From Hyphomicrobiales bacterium (GTDB lineage Bacteria > Pseudomonadota > Alphaproteobacteria > Rhizobiales > Rhizobiaceae): DNA of 64,000 nt. Positions within the stretch are counted from its first letter, which is position 1; each line of letters begins with the position of its first letter. A program made the position numbers and the translations under genes. Below, piece after piece: positions 1-8,859 of this stretch. The stretch lies in contig JAFKJU010000016.1 of the NCBI GenBank assembly GCA_017305935.1, forward strand, positions 62,001 to 126,000, in the 5' to 3' direction. The notes below the pieces were generated by a model. It did not search any database, was not told the origin of the DNA, and saw only the letters and a program-made list of their open reading frames with translations.

Positions 1-2
1 CC

Positions 3-2330
3 GCCGCGCCGGCCCTGGCCATACCGACCGCCGCTGCATCGACCCCCTCCGCATCGACCCCCTCCGCATCGACCTTGGTCGTCCCCGCTGCGCCGGAAAA
101 ACCCGCCGTCTCGCTGCTGCCGGCCATGCCGCAAGCCCCGGCCAAAGCTGCCGTCTCCGCCGCGCCGTCCAATCTCGTGCCTTTCGAGCAGGGCGCGAAC
201 CGGCTGGAACTGACCGGCGAGGACGACACCACGATCCTGAGCTTCTATGCGAGCGCCGAGCAGGTCGCCGCCGGCGGCAGCCTGCAGATCGCCTATCGCA
301 ACGCCGTTTCGGTGCTGCCCGATACCGGAACGGTCGAGGTCGGCGTCAACGGCCGCCCGGCCGGTTCCTTCGCCATCCGCTCGCCGAACGGGCTGAAGCT
401 CGAAACCCTGCCGCTTTCTGCCGGCAGCCTGAGGATCGGCCGCAACGAGGTGAGCTTGCGCGCCCGCCAGCGCCATCGCGTCGATTGCAGCATCGATGCC
501 ACCTATGAATTGTGGACGCGGCTCGACCCGGCGCTGAGCGGCTTTCTCGCGGGTGCGCCGGCGCGCTTCTCGGCCCTGGACGAACTGATGGGCCTTGGCC
601 GCAATGCCGCCGGGGTCACCGATATCCGCCTCGTCGTCGCCAGAGGCGCGAGCGCCGCCGCCCTCAGCGAAAGCGCCAGGGTCGTGCAGGCGCTTGCCCT
701 GTTTCTCAATCGCGACGATCTCGTCGTCAGCACAGGCGAGACCGGAGGCCAGGGATCGGGCATCGATCTCTATGTCGGCGCCGCCATCGATCACTTCCAG
801 ACCGAGGAGGGCAGGCGGCTGCTGTCGGCGGCTCCGGCCGGGCTGTCGCTGCGTGCGGGGTCGGTTCCCGGGCGCGCCATCGTGCTGCTCCAGGGGGCGA
901 CGGGGGCGGAGCGAACCGCCAACCTGCTCTCGGCGCTGCGCGGGCCAATGCGCGCGGGCCTCGAAAGCGGCGTCATTTCCGGGCGCTGGGGCGAAGTCGC
1001 CGGCGAAGCCGGAAGCCGCTTTACACTCAAGGAGGCGGGCTATGTGACGGCGCCGTTCGCCGGCCGCTTGGCGCGCACCGATTTTGACCTGCGCATGCCC
1101 GCCGATTTCTATCCCGCCGACTACGATACGATCGATTTCTACCTGCATGGCGCGACCGCGCCGGGGCTGCTGCCGGGCGCGAAGCTGCTGGTGAGGGTCA
1201 ACGAGCGGGTGGTGACCAGCCTGCCGCTTCGCGATTCCAACGGCGAGCAGTTCGACCGCAAGCGCGTCAAGCTGCCGATGCGCGCCTTCCGCCCGGGCGT
1301 CAACCGCATCGACATCATGGCCGAGCTGCCGGTGGCGGCGGATGGTGTCTGCGCGCCGCAGATGGCGGCGCAGGAAAAGCCGCGCTTCATCCTGCTCGAC
1401 GATTCCACGATTGAAATTCCCGCGCTTGCCCGCCTCGGCCGGCTGCCCGATCTCGGGGCGCTCTCCGGCTCGGCCTATCCCTTTGGCGACGGCAAGCCCT
1501 TCGACGTCTTCATCGACAGCCAGGAGCCGGCCGCCATCGCCGGCGCGCTGACGACGCTGGCGCATCTCAGTCTGGCCGCCCGCAAGCCGCTCGGCGCCGA
1601 CATCCGCTTCGGCGCTCCGGCGGAAGAGGAAGGCCGCAATGCGCTGGTCATCGCCACCCGTGCAGCCCCGGCCACGCCGCTGCCGTCCGATGGCCCGGCC
1701 AAGGATGGCGATCCCTTTGCCAGCCTCGGCGCTGCGGCACCCGATGCCATGACCACCGCCACCGTCAGCGCCGCACCGGCCACGCCGGTTGCCGATACGC
1801 AGGAGTTGCTGCAAGCCTTCCAGGAATCGACAGCCGTCGATCAGTCGCAGACCGGCTGGACGACACAGGCGCAGACGCAGGTGGTATCGCTGCTCAGCCG
1901 CTTCCGTCATTGGCTGAACTACGAGGATGCCTCCGCCGCCGACGCCTCGGCCGAGACCGGGGCGTTGCTCACCGTCTCGCAGAGCCTGTCGCCGTCCGGC
2001 CTGTCCAACTGGACGACGCTGCGCGCCGCCTCGGCGGGCGAGCTGGAAAAGGGCGTCGCCCTGCTGTCGAAACCCGGCGTCTGGCCGCGGCTGGAGGGCG
2101 GTCGCGCCGTCATCCAGAGCGGCGATGGCGTCCTCGTCAGCCGTGCGGCCGTCGACCGGGTGATCACCGCCTTTCCCGATTCCAGCTTCGGCAATCTGCG
2201 CCGGCTCGCCGCCGCCTGGTTCTCCGATAATTTCCAGATTTATGTCGTGCTCGTCCTTGTGCTGATGGGCGGGTTCGGCGCCTGGCTCGGCCTTGCCGTG
2301 CCGAAGAAGGGCGTGAGGACCGATCAATGA
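3..2330 (+). CDS. bcsB: Cellulose synthase regulatory subunit BcsB (5' end outside window)
   Basis: BcsB is the periplasmic, inner-membrane-anchored partner of the cellulose synthase BcsA and guides the nascent glucan. The visible 775 residues show an Ala/Pro-rich low-complexity start, alternating beta-rich domains typical of the family, and one C-terminal membrane helix (about residues 745-768, FQIYVVLVLVLMG) followed by a short basic tail. The frame is open from base 3 with no stop, and the only nearby start is a TTG inside the low-complexity run, so the true start and signal peptide lie upstream of the window. The stop overlaps the next gene as ATGA, indicating one operon, with bcsA expected just upstream. 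Confidence 0.87.
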   Translation, partial: AAPALAIPTAAASTPSASTPSASTLVVPAAPEKPAVSLLPAMPQAPAKAAVSAAPSNLVPFEQGANRLELTGEDDTTILSFYASAEQVAAGGSLQIAYRNAVSVLPDTGTVEVGVNGRPAGSFAIRSPNGLKLETLPLSAGSLRIGRNEVSLRARQRHRVDCSIDATYELWTRLDPALSGFLAGAPARFSALDELMGLGRNAAGVTDIRLVVARGASAAALSESARVVQALALFLNRDDLVVSTGETGGQGSGIDLYVGAAIDHFQTEEGRRLLSAAPAGLSLRAGSVPGRAIVLLQGATGAERTANLLSALRGPMRAGLESGVISGRWGEVAGEAGSRFTLKEAGYVTAPFAGRLARTDFDLRMPADFYPADYDTIDFYLHGATAPGLLPGAKLLVRVNERVVTSLPLRDSNGEQFDRKRVKLPMRAFRPGVNRIDIMAELPVAADGVCAPQMAAQEKPRFILLDDSTIEIPALARLGRLPDLGALSGSAYPFGDGKPFDVFIDSQEPAAIAGALTTLAHLSLAARKPLGADIRFGAPAEEEGRNALVIATRAAPATPLPSDGPAKDGDPFASLGAAAPDAMTTATVSAAPATPVADTQELLQAFQESTAVDQSQTGWTTQAQTQVVSLLSRFRHWLNYEDASAADASAETGALLTVSQSLSPSGLSNWTTLRAASAGELEKGVALLSKPGVWPRLEGGRAVIQSGDGVLVSRAAVDRVITAFPDSSFGNLRRLAAAWFSDNFQIYVVLVLVLMGGFGAWLGLAVPKKGVRTDQ
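36..74 (+). repeat. 15-bp tandem repeat inside bcsB
   Basis: The unit GCATCGACCCCCTCC occurs twice in full (36-50, 51-65) and then as a 9-bp partial copy (66-74). It is in frame and encodes Ala-Ser-Thr-Pro-Ser units in the linker near the BcsB N terminus. Confidence 0.9.
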
Positions 2331-4345
2331 GGCGTTTCCGTCAATCCGTTGCCGCGCTTCTTGCCGCAAGCTGCCTTGCTGCGCCGCTGCCGGTCTGCGC
2401 CGGGCAGGTGAGCCTCGCCGATTTCGCCGCCCCGGTCACCGAAAAGCCGGCAGCGCCCTTTGTCCCCGTCACGGCGACAGGTCCGGACGAGGTCGATCTC
2501 GCTGCCCTCTATTATTACGCCGACCAGGGGCAGGAGGAGCGGGTGCAGGCCGAGCTTGCCCGGCTCCAGCTCAAATTCCCCGGTTTCGAGCCCCCCAAGA
2601 ACCTGTATATGCCGGCCGCGCGCCGCTCGATGGACGAGCAGCCGCTGTGGGCGCTCTACGAAAAGAACGATTTTTCCAGCATTGAGGCGGAAATCGCCCG
2701 CCTGCAGGCCGCCAATCCCGGCTGGAGTCCCTCGGAGGATTTTTCCGGAAAGCTGGCGCGGCGGAAAATACGTGTCCAGATGACCGCCGCGGTCGCCGCC
2801 AGGGACTGGGCGGGCGTGATTGCCGCCGGTGAAGCCATCGATCCGGCCGGCGAAACCGAAATTGACCTGCTGTGGATGCTGGTCGACGCCTATCACGAGA
2901 CCGGCATGCGCGAGCAGATTGCCGAGGTCTGCAAGGCCATCCTGTTCCGGCAGGGAGAGGCGCGTTTTCCCGACGATCTTCTCGCGGTGACGCTGCAAAA
3001 GGCCGCGCCGGATTTTTCCGCCGAGGAGATCGACGCGGTCATCAAGGCACTGTGGCCTCAGCCGGCCAGGGTCGCGGCGCTGGCGCCGGTCACCGATGCG
3101 CTGCTGCGCCGCCGCGTCGCCGATTTCACCGCCAACGACGCCCTGACCGCGCCGTTGCCGGAGGCCGATCTCCAGCGTCTCGCCGCGCAATCGGATACGG
3201 CCGGCGATGACATCCTGCTCGGCTGGTATTTCCTCAAGGTCAAGCAATTGCCATCCGCCGAACAGGCCTTCGGCAAGGCGATGGAGAGGGCGCCCGGCGC
3301 CGAGGCCGCCAAAGGCCTCTATCTCAGCCTTTCCCGGCAGGGCCGCGACGCCGACGCTTATCGATGGGCCGCAGGCCATCTCGACCTGTTTGCCGGCGAG
3401 CCGGAACTCTTGATGGCGGCGCTGGCGCCGCGCCTGTCCAAGCCGGAGCTGGGCGCGCTGGAGCCGCAGGCGATTGCCGCCTATTCGGCGGCGATCGGCG
3501 AGACGCAATCGGCCGACCATGCCGAGATACTCGGCTGGTATGCCTATAATTCCAAGCAGTTCGCCGCCGCCGAAGCCTGGTTTGCCAAGGCTTTCGAATG
3601 GCAGGAGAAGCCGGAGCGCCTCAAGGGCCTGGCGCTCAGCTATCTGCGTGAAAACAGGAAGAAGGATTTCGCCGCGCTGCGCAGCCGTTACGGCGAGCGC
3701 TACCCCGATCTCTGGGCCGAAATCGCCAGCGCCCCGCCGCCGCGCGGCCTTTCGGGCGCCACCGTCGGCAAGCCGGCCGCCGGCGACGCCTCCGGTTATG
3801 CCGCCGCCCTCCGGGACAAGCGCTACGATGCCTGCATCCGCGAGTTGCAGCGGCAGGAGGATCGCGGCGGCCTCTCCGCCGAGGCGTCGCTGGTGCGCGG
3901 CTGGTGCTTCATGGGCCTGAACCGCTCCTCCGATGCCCGCGCCGCCTTCAATGCGGCGCTGGCGGGGCGCGGCGTAACCCGCCAGGACGCGGCCTATGGG
4001 CTGGCGCTCGCCGCCTTGCGCGACAAGCTGACCGATCAGGCCGAAGCCGCGCTTTCGGCCACGCCGCTGTCTGCGGTGCGCGACCGGGAAATTCGCGCTG
4101 AAATCTACTGGCAGCGCGCCCGCGCCGCCTTCGATATCGGCCAGTACGATCAGGCCCTGGCGGCACTGAATGCCCGCATGCAACTGGTGCCGGAGCCGAC
4201 CGACATGAGCAAGTTGCGCGCCTGGGCGCATCAGAAACTCGGCCACAAGGCCGAAGCCAAGGCGATCTTCGAGCGCCTGAGCATGCACCTGTCCGACCGC
4301 GCCGTCGCGCAAGGGTTGACGGCGGTGGAGCAATCGCAACGATGA
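2327..4345 (+). CDS. Exported TPR protein of the cellulose operon
   Basis: This 672-residue protein has a signal peptide (MRRFRQSVAALLAASCLAAP...VCAG, cleavage near residue 26). The rest is helical repeats rich in Ala, Leu and Tyr spaced like tetratricopeptide repeats, for example GWYFLKVKQLPSAEQAFGKA and GWYAYNSKQFAAAEAWFAKA. It probably works in the periplasm as a scaffold of the cellulose export machinery, in the place that BcsC or BcsK TPR proteins occupy in other operons. No C-terminal outer-membrane barrel is evident, so it is not a full-length BcsC. It overlaps bcsB and bcsN by 4 bp (ATGA) at each end, so the three genes are translationally coupled. Confidence 0.75.
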   Translation: MRRFRQSVAALLAASCLAAPLPVCAGQVSLADFAAPVTEKPAAPFVPVTATGPDEVDLAALYYYADQGQEERVQAELARLQLKFPGFEPPKNLYMPAARRSMDEQPLWALYEKNDFSSIEAEIARLQAANPGWSPSEDFSGKLARRKIRVQMTAAVAARDWAGVIAAGEAIDPAGETEIDLLWMLVDAYHETGMREQIAEVCKAILFRQGEARFPDDLLAVTLQKAAPDFSAEEIDAVIKALWPQPARVAALAPVTDALLRRRVADFTANDALTAPLPEADLQRLAAQSDTAGDDILLGWYFLKVKQLPSAEQAFGKAMERAPGAEAAKGLYLSLSRQGRDADAYRWAAGHLDLFAGEPELLMAALAPRLSKPELGALEPQAIAAYSAAIGETQSADHAEILGWYAYNSKQFAAAEAWFAKAFEWQEKPERLKGLALSYLRENRKKDFAALRSRYGERYPDLWAEIASAPPPRGLSGATVGKPAAGDASGYAAALRDKRYDACIRELQRQEDRGGLSAEASLVRGWCFMGLNRSSDARAAFNAALAGRGVTRQDAAYGLALAALRDKLTDQAEAALSATPLSAVRDREIRAEIYWQRARAAFDIGQYDQALAALNARMQLVPEPTDMSKLRAWAHQKLGHKAEAKAIFERLSMHLSDRAVAQGLTAVEQSQR

Positions 4346-5211
4346 AATCCCTTGGCGTTTTCCTCACGCTCACTGCCCTCGCTTTGCTGCTTGCGGCCTG
4401 CACCTCGACGACGCAGGATCCGTTCCTGACGGCGGCGACCGGCCTTGCCGCCGCGCCGCCGATCTCGGCGGAGGTTTCGCCGCAATTCGCGCTCGCGGCC
4501 CTGCCGCCATCGGCCGGGCGCATCGTCTCGGTGCAGCAGGTCGCCCGCGAAAACGGCCTCGGCCAGACCGTCGTCTATGCCAACCGCACCGCTCTTTCCG
4601 GCGACAATGCCCTGACGATCGAGGTGTCGAATGCCGATGCCGCGACGCGACCGGTGCGCGCCCCGACGCGCGGCGAGATCCGCAAGGAGATTGCCGAAAC
4701 CCTGCCCGGCATCGCCATGCGCATCGACGGCGTCATCGGCGACAATGCCCAGGGCGTCTTCGGTTATGCGCTGGGGACCAGCGGGGGCGCACACTGCCTT
4801 TATGGCTGGCAGGTGGTCAAGAGCGGCGCGGCCGTCCAGCGCCCCTATGCGGCCAGCTTGCGCCTGCGCTTCTGCGACCCGTCGATGAGCGAGGCGGAAC
4901 TGGTGTCGCTGATGCAGGGCCTGCGCCTGTTGCCGGTGTCGAAGGAAACCGTGGCCATGCTGCGCAAGGCGCCGGGTCGCGCTTATGTCATGCCGGCAAG
5001 CCTTGCGCCGGAAGTGACCGCCGAACCGGTCTTGCCACGCCGCAGCCGCCCGCGCCAGAACATAGCCGCCCCTGTCGAGCAGGCGGACGCCGTCGCCGTG
5101 CCGCTGCCGGGCGAAGCTTCGGCAAGGCCGGCCGCCATGACCGCACCGGCGAAAATGCCTGCGCCGTCGTCGGATATCGGCAACGCCGCGATCGTGCCGC
5201 TGCCGCAGTAA
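4342..5211 (+). CDS. bcsN: Cellulose biosynthesis protein BcsN
   Basis: This 289-residue lipoprotein has a leader MKSLGVFLTLTALALLLAAC with a lipobox (LAAC, Cys20). The body carries the pattern of the BcsN family found in rhizobial cellulose operons, including the hydrophobic-acidic core around residues 60-190 and HCLYGWQVVK. The C-terminal 70 residues are Pro/Ala-rich and probably disordered. It is the last gene of the bcs operon. Its molecular role is not established; membrane or periplasmic assembly of the synthase is an inference from context. Confidence 0.8.
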   Translation: MKSLGVFLTLTALALLLAACTSTTQDPFLTAATGLAAAPPISAEVSPQFALAALPPSAGRIVSVQQVARENGLGQTVVYANRTALSGDNALTIEVSNADAATRPVRAPTRGEIRKEIAETLPGIAMRIDGVIGDNAQGVFGYALGTSGGAHCLYGWQVVKSGAAVQRPYAASLRLRFCDPSMSEAELVSLMQGLRLLPVSKETVAMLRKAPGRAYVMPASLAPEVTAEPVLPRRSRPRQNIAAPVEQADAVAVPLPGEASARPAAMTAPAKMPAPSSDIGNAAIVPLPQ

Positions 5212-5240
5212 GGCCGCCGGACCGGCAACGGGTAAAAAAA

Positions 5241-5267
5241 TTTTCTTGAGTATTGCATTCATGAAAA
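5241..5267 (+). promoter_or_regulatory. Candidate IRO box 1 upstream of rirA
   Basis: TGA-N9-TCA (5247-5261) matches the reported RirA iron-responsive operator core. The dyad extends outward to TTTTCTTGA / TCATGAAAA with one mismatch over 9-bp arms (5241-5249 and 5259-5267). It lies 130-150 bp before rirA. Confidence 0.5.
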
Positions 5268-5310
5268 GCCGTAGCGCTTCAAGGCGTTACGCGCTATCTG
5301 TGTCGGGAGT

Positions 5311-5325
5311 TGATCCTGGAATTCA
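5311..5325 (+). promoter_or_regulatory. Candidate IRO box 2 upstream of rirA
   Basis: A second exact TGA-N9-TCA (TGATCCTGGAATTCA) sits 11 bp before the putative -35 box of rirA. Two matches in a 186-bp gap are more than expected by chance for a six-base motif, which supports iron-dependent autoregulation. Confidence 0.5.
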
Positions 5326-5336
5326 TCTTTTTGGAA

Positions 5337-5380
5337 TTGTTCAAATCTACGAGACGTCCTATATACGTGCCGGACGTCTC
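5337..5380 (+). promoter_or_regulatory. rirA promoter with inverted repeat around the -10
   Basis: TTGTTC (5337-5342), a 17-bp spacer and TATATA (5360-5365) form a good sigma70-type promoter. A perfect 9-bp inverted repeat, GAGACGTCC (5351-5359) and GGACGTCTC (5372-5380), brackets the -10 and the expected start site. It could be an operator or a hairpin at the mRNA 5' end. Confidence 0.5.
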
Positions 5381-5397
5381 GATTCAGGGAGAACGAC

Positions 5398-5877
5398 ATG
5401 CGTTTGACGAAGCAGACCAACTATGCCATCCGCATGTTGATGTACTGCGCGGCCAATGAAGGACGATTGAGCCGAATCCCCGAGATTGCAAGGGCTTACG
5501 GGGTTTCCGAACTGTTCCTTTTCAAGATTTTGCAACCGCTCAACAAGGCCGGCATCGTCGAGACGGTGCGGGGCCGCAACGGCGGCGTGCGTCTGGGTCG
5601 CGCCGCGAACGCCATCAGCCTGTTCGACGTGGTGAAGGTCACGGAAGACAATTTCGCCATGGCGGAATGCTTCGAGGAAGGTGTGGTCGAGTGTCCGCTG
5701 GTCGATAGCTGCGGCCTCAATTCGGCGCTGCGCAAGGCGCTGAACGCGTTTTTCGGGGTGCTGGCGGAATATTCCATCGACGATCTCGTCAAGGCGCGCC
5801 CGCAGATCAATTTCCTGCTGGGCCTGCCAGAGCGCATGGAAAAGAACGGCGCGGTGGCCGCCGCTCCGGCCGCCTGA
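5398..5877 (+). CDS. rirA: Rrf2-family iron-responsive regulator RirA
   Basis: RirA is the rhizobial Fe-S-cluster sensor that represses iron-uptake genes when iron is sufficient. The 159-residue protein has the Rrf2 winged helix at residues 1-80 (MRLTKQTNYAIRMLMYCA) and the three cluster cysteines at positions 91, 99 and 105 (CFEEGVVECPLVDSC). These match the known RirA spacing. The ATG follows a GGGAGAA ribosome site. In other rhizobia rirA also lies beside a dpp operon, as here. It is followed by a strong hairpin terminator, so it is probably monocistronic. Confidence 0.95.
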   Translation: MRLTKQTNYAIRMLMYCAANEGRLSRIPEIARAYGVSELFLFKILQPLNKAGIVETVRGRNGGVRLGRAANAISLFDVVKVTEDNFAMAECFEEGVVECPLVDSCGLNSALRKALNAFFGVLAEYSIDDLVKARPQINFLLGLPERMEKNGAVAAAPAA

Positions 5878-5906
5878 TCGAACCCTTTCTAATCGATTTG
5901 CTTTTT

Positions 5907-5945
5907 ATGGCCCCGCGCACTTGCTCCGGGGCCATATTCATTTTG
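5907..5945 (+). terminator. rirA terminator
   Basis: A perfect 9-bp stem ATGGCCCCG / CGGGGCCAT (5907-5915, 5927-5935) with an 11-nt loop is followed by TATTCATTTT. It lies 30 bp after the rirA stop. Confidence 0.8.
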
Positions 5946-6020
5946 CGCCAAAAGCGGTCGCAAGCGGCTTTCGGATTACGATTATTTCGATTTCACAGAG
6001 GTTCGTGTTAAAAAATTTCT

Positions 6021-6044
6021 AATTTTGTCCGTGTGGACAAAATT
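6021..6044 (+). promoter_or_regulatory. Perfect palindrome upstream of dppA
   Basis: AATTTTGTCC-gtgt-GGACAAAATT is a perfect inverted repeat with 10-bp arms, 115 bp before the dppA start, in an AT-rich stretch. It may be an operator for the dpp operon or a hairpin in its leader. I cannot name the binding protein. Confidence 0.4.
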
Positions 6045-6158
6045 TCGCCCGCATCTGTTGCTTTCGACGGGCAAATATCGTTCCATCCCCAGATGATCCG
6101 GCTCCGAGGCCTTCGGTATCTGTGCGATCAAAACAAAAACAATCTGGGAAACGATATC

Positions 6159-7754
6159 ATGAAAAAGCTCTCTTTCCTGCTCGCCGCGACCGCGCTCGCC
6201 TCGGTCATGGCGACGACGGCATGGTCGAAGACGCTGGTCTATTGCTCCGAGGCGTCGCCGGAAGGTTTCGATCCGGGCCTGTACACCGGCGGCCAGACCT
6301 TCGACGCTTCTTCGCGCACCGCCTATAGCCGCCTCGTCGAATTCAAGCATGGCAGCACCGAGCTTGAGCCCGGCCTCGCCGAGAGCTGGACGATTTCGCC
6401 CGACGGTCTCGAATACACCTTCAAGCTGCGCAAGGGCGTCAAGTTCCAGACGACGGAATACTTCACCCCGACACGCGAGCTGAACGCCGACGACGTGATC
6501 TTCTCCTTCGAGCGCCAGCTCAAGGCCGACAATCCGTGGAACAAGTATGTCGATGGCGCCTCCTGGGAATATGCTGCCGGCATGGGCTTCCCGGAACTGG
6601 TCAAGTCGGTCGAGAAGGTCGATGACCTGACGGTCAAGTTCGTGCTCAACCATCCGGAAGCGCCGTTCCTCGCCGACCTCGGCATGGACTTCGCCTCGAT
6701 CATGTCGAAGGAATATGCCGACAAGCTCGCCGCCGACGGCAAGATGGGCCAGCTTAACCAGATGCCGCTCGGCACCGGCCCCTTCACCTTTGTCGCCTAT
6801 CAGGCCGATGCGGTGATCCGCTATCAGGCCAATCCCGACTACTACAAGGGCAAGGAAAAGATCGACGATCTCGTCTTCGCCATCACCACCGACGCCGCCG
6901 TGCGCGCCCAGAAGCTCAAGGCCGGCGAATGCCATATCATGCCTTACCCGAACGCGGCCGACGTCGCCGAGCTGAAGAAGGACGAGAACCTCACGGTTCT
7001 GGAGCAGCCGGGCCTCAACGTCGCCTATCTCGCCTACAACACGCTGCAGGCGCCGTTCGACAAGCCTGAGGTGCGCCGCGCCCTCAACATGGCGATCAAC
7101 AAGCAGGCCATCGTCGACGCCGTCTTCCAGGGCGCCGCCGCTGTCGCCAAGAACCCGATCCCGCCGACCATGTGGTCGTATAACGACAAGGTCGAGGACG
7201 ACAAGTACGATCCGGAAGGCTCCAAGAAGGCTCTCGAAGCCGCCGGCGTCAAGGATCTGAAGATGAAGATCTGGGCGATGCCCGTCTCGCGTCCCTACAT
7301 GCTGAACGCCCGCCGCGCCGCCGAACTGATGCAGTCGGATCTGGCCAAGGTCGGCGTCTCCGTCGAGATCGTCTCCTATGAGTGGGCCGAATACCTGAAG
7401 CTGTCGAAGGACAAGAACCGCGATGGCGCCGCCATCATGGGCTGGACCGGCGACAACGGCGATCCGGACAACTTCCTGGATACGCTGCTTGGCTGCGAAG
7501 CCGTCGGCGGCAACAACCGCGCGCAGTGGTGCAACCAGGAATTCGACAAGCTGGTGAAGGCGGCCAAGAAGTCGTCCGACCAGGCCGAGCGCACCAAGCT
7601 CTACCAGGAGGCGCAGGTCGTGTTCAAGAAGGAAGCCCCCTGGGTCACGATCGACCATTCGATCGCCTTCGGCCCGGTCAGCAAGAAGGTCAGCGGCTAT
7701 CACATGGATCCGCTCGGCATTCATCGCTTCGACGGCGTCGATATCGCCGAATAA
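6159..7754 (+). CDS. dppA: Dipeptide ABC transporter substrate-binding protein DppA
   Basis: This is the periplasmic binding protein (SBP family 5) of a dipeptide importer; Dpp systems can also carry delta-aminolevulinate or heme. The 531-residue protein starts at the ATG after GGGAA and has a clean Sec signal peptide (MKKLSFLLAATALASVMATTAWS). Family landmarks include the EGFDPGLYTGG start of the mature protein, LEPGLAESW, GTGPF, VRRALNMAINKQAI and the GDNGDPDNFL segment that precedes the ligand pocket. An in-frame extension upstream is possible but would bury the signal peptide. It leads dppABCDF and is separated from dppB by hairpins that probably limit downstream expression. Confidence 0.93.
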   Translation: MKKLSFLLAATALASVMATTAWSKTLVYCSEASPEGFDPGLYTGGQTFDASSRTAYSRLVEFKHGSTELEPGLAESWTISPDGLEYTFKLRKGVKFQTTEYFTPTRELNADDVIFSFERQLKADNPWNKYVDGASWEYAAGMGFPELVKSVEKVDDLTVKFVLNHPEAPFLADLGMDFASIMSKEYADKLAADGKMGQLNQMPLGTGPFTFVAYQADAVIRYQANPDYYKGKEKIDDLVFAITTDAAVRAQKLKAGECHIMPYPNAADVAELKKDENLTVLEQPGLNVAYLAYNTLQAPFDKPEVRRALNMAINKQAIVDAVFQGAAAVAKNPIPPTMWSYNDKVEDDKYDPEGSKKALEAAGVKDLKMKIWAMPVSRPYMLNARRAAELMQSDLAKVGVSVEIVSYEWAEYLKLSKDKNRDGAAIMGWTGDNGDPDNFLDTLLGCEAVGGNNRAQWCNQEFDKLVKAAKKSSDQAERTKLYQEAQVVFKKEAPWVTIDHSIAFGPVSKKVSGYHMDPLGIHRFDGVDIAE

Positions 7755-7773
7755 TCGATCATTCTCGGAAACT

Positions 7774-7822
7774 GCCCGGCCTGCCGGGCTTAACCGGCGG
7801 TCGGGATAGCCCTGACCGCCGG
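7774..7822 (+). terminator. Attenuating hairpins between dppA and dppB
   Basis: GCCCGGC-ct-GCCGGGC (7774-7789) is followed by a perfect 9-bp stem CCGGCGGTC / GACCGCCGG (7794-7802, 7814-7822). There is only a weak T run after it. Such structures commonly stabilise the binding-protein mRNA and partly terminate the transcript. Confidence 0.55.
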
Positions 7823-7844
7823 ACTTTATCAGGTAACCAAAGCC

Positions 7845-8849
7845 ATGATGCGCTTTCTCCTCGGACGCCTCGCGATTCTCATCCCGACGTTCCTGGGCGT
7901 GTCGTTGATAGCCTTCTCCTTCATCCGTATGCTTCCAGGCGACCCGGTCATGCTCATGTCCGGCGAACGCGTGATGTCGGAGGAAAGGCATAGCCAGATC
8001 ATGCATGATCTCGGCCTCGACCGTCCGATGTATGTTCAATATTTCGACTATCTCGGTTCCGTCCTGCAAGGCGACCTCGGGACTTCCATCGTCAGCAAGC
8101 GGCCTGTCTTCGACGACTTCAAGGCGCTGTTCCCGGCGACGCTGGAGCTGTCGCTCTGCGCCATCATCGTCGCGATCTGTCTTGGCATCCCCGCCGGCGT
8201 GCTGGCGGCGGTCAAGCGAGGCACCTGGCTCGACCAGACGGTCATGGGCGTCGCCCTCGTCGGCTATTCCATGCCGATCTTCTGGTGGGGCCTGCTGCTG
8301 ATCATCTTCTTCTCCGGCTATCTCGGCTGGACCCCGGTTTCGGGGCGCATCTCTCTGATGTATTTCTTCAAGCCGGTCACCGGCTTCATGCTCATCGACA
8401 GCCTGCTGTCCGGGCAGGCGGGGGCCTTCAAATCGGCGCTCTCCTATCTGATCCTGCCGACGATCGTGCTCGCCACCATTCCGCTCGCCGTCATCGCCCG
8501 CCAGACGCGCTCGGCGATGCTGGAAGTGCTGGGCGAGGATTATGTGCGCACCGCACGGTCCAAGGGCCTGACGCCGCTGCGCGTCATCGGCGTCCATGCA
8601 TTGCGCAATGCGATGATCCCGGTCATCACCACCATCGGCCTGCAGGTCGGCGTCATGCTCGCCGGCGCGATCCTGACCGAGACGATCTTCTCCTGGCCGG
8701 GCATCGGCAAATGGATGGTGGATGCGGTGTTCAAGCGTGACTACGCGGTGGTGCAGGGCGGCCTGCTCATGATCGCCGGCGTCATCATGCTGGTCAATCT
8801 CCTCGTCGACGTCGCCTATGGCTTCGTCAACCCGCGCATTCGCCACTAG
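7845..8849 (+). CDS. dppB: Dipeptide ABC transporter permease DppB
   Basis: Inner-membrane permease of the dipeptide importer, 334 residues. It has an N-terminal helix (RFLLGRLAILIPTFLGVSLIAFSFI), the LPGDP segment, five further membrane helices and the EAA loop (EDYVRTARSKGLTPLRVIGVHALRNAMIPV), where the ATPases dock. The protein opens with two ATG codons; the first is taken as the start. It forms a heterodimer with DppC, whose gene follows after 10 bp. Confidence 0.93.
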   Translation: MMRFLLGRLAILIPTFLGVSLIAFSFIRMLPGDPVMLMSGERVMSEERHSQIMHDLGLDRPMYVQYFDYLGSVLQGDLGTSIVSKRPVFDDFKALFPATLELSLCAIIVAICLGIPAGVLAAVKRGTWLDQTVMGVALVGYSMPIFWWGLLLIIFFSGYLGWTPVSGRISLMYFFKPVTGFMLIDSLLSGQAGAFKSALSYLILPTIVLATIPLAVIARQTRSAMLEVLGEDYVRTARSKGLTPLRVIGVHALRNAMIPVITTIGLQVGVMLAGAILTETIFSWPGIGKWMVDAVFKRDYAVVQGGLLMIAGVIMLVNLLVDVAYGFVNPRIRH

Positions 8850-8859
8850 GAGCGCTTCC

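Noticed and set aside
36-74. Short tandem repeats as a CRISPR-like array.
   Set aside because: The 15-bp units are adjacent, without spacers, and lie in frame in bcsB. No cas genes are present anywhere in the window.
2324-4339. Minus-strand open frame of about 670 codons opposite the TPR gene.
   Set aside because: The plus-strand protein has a signal peptide, TPR pattern and 4-bp overlaps with both neighbours; the minus frame has no start site or domain.
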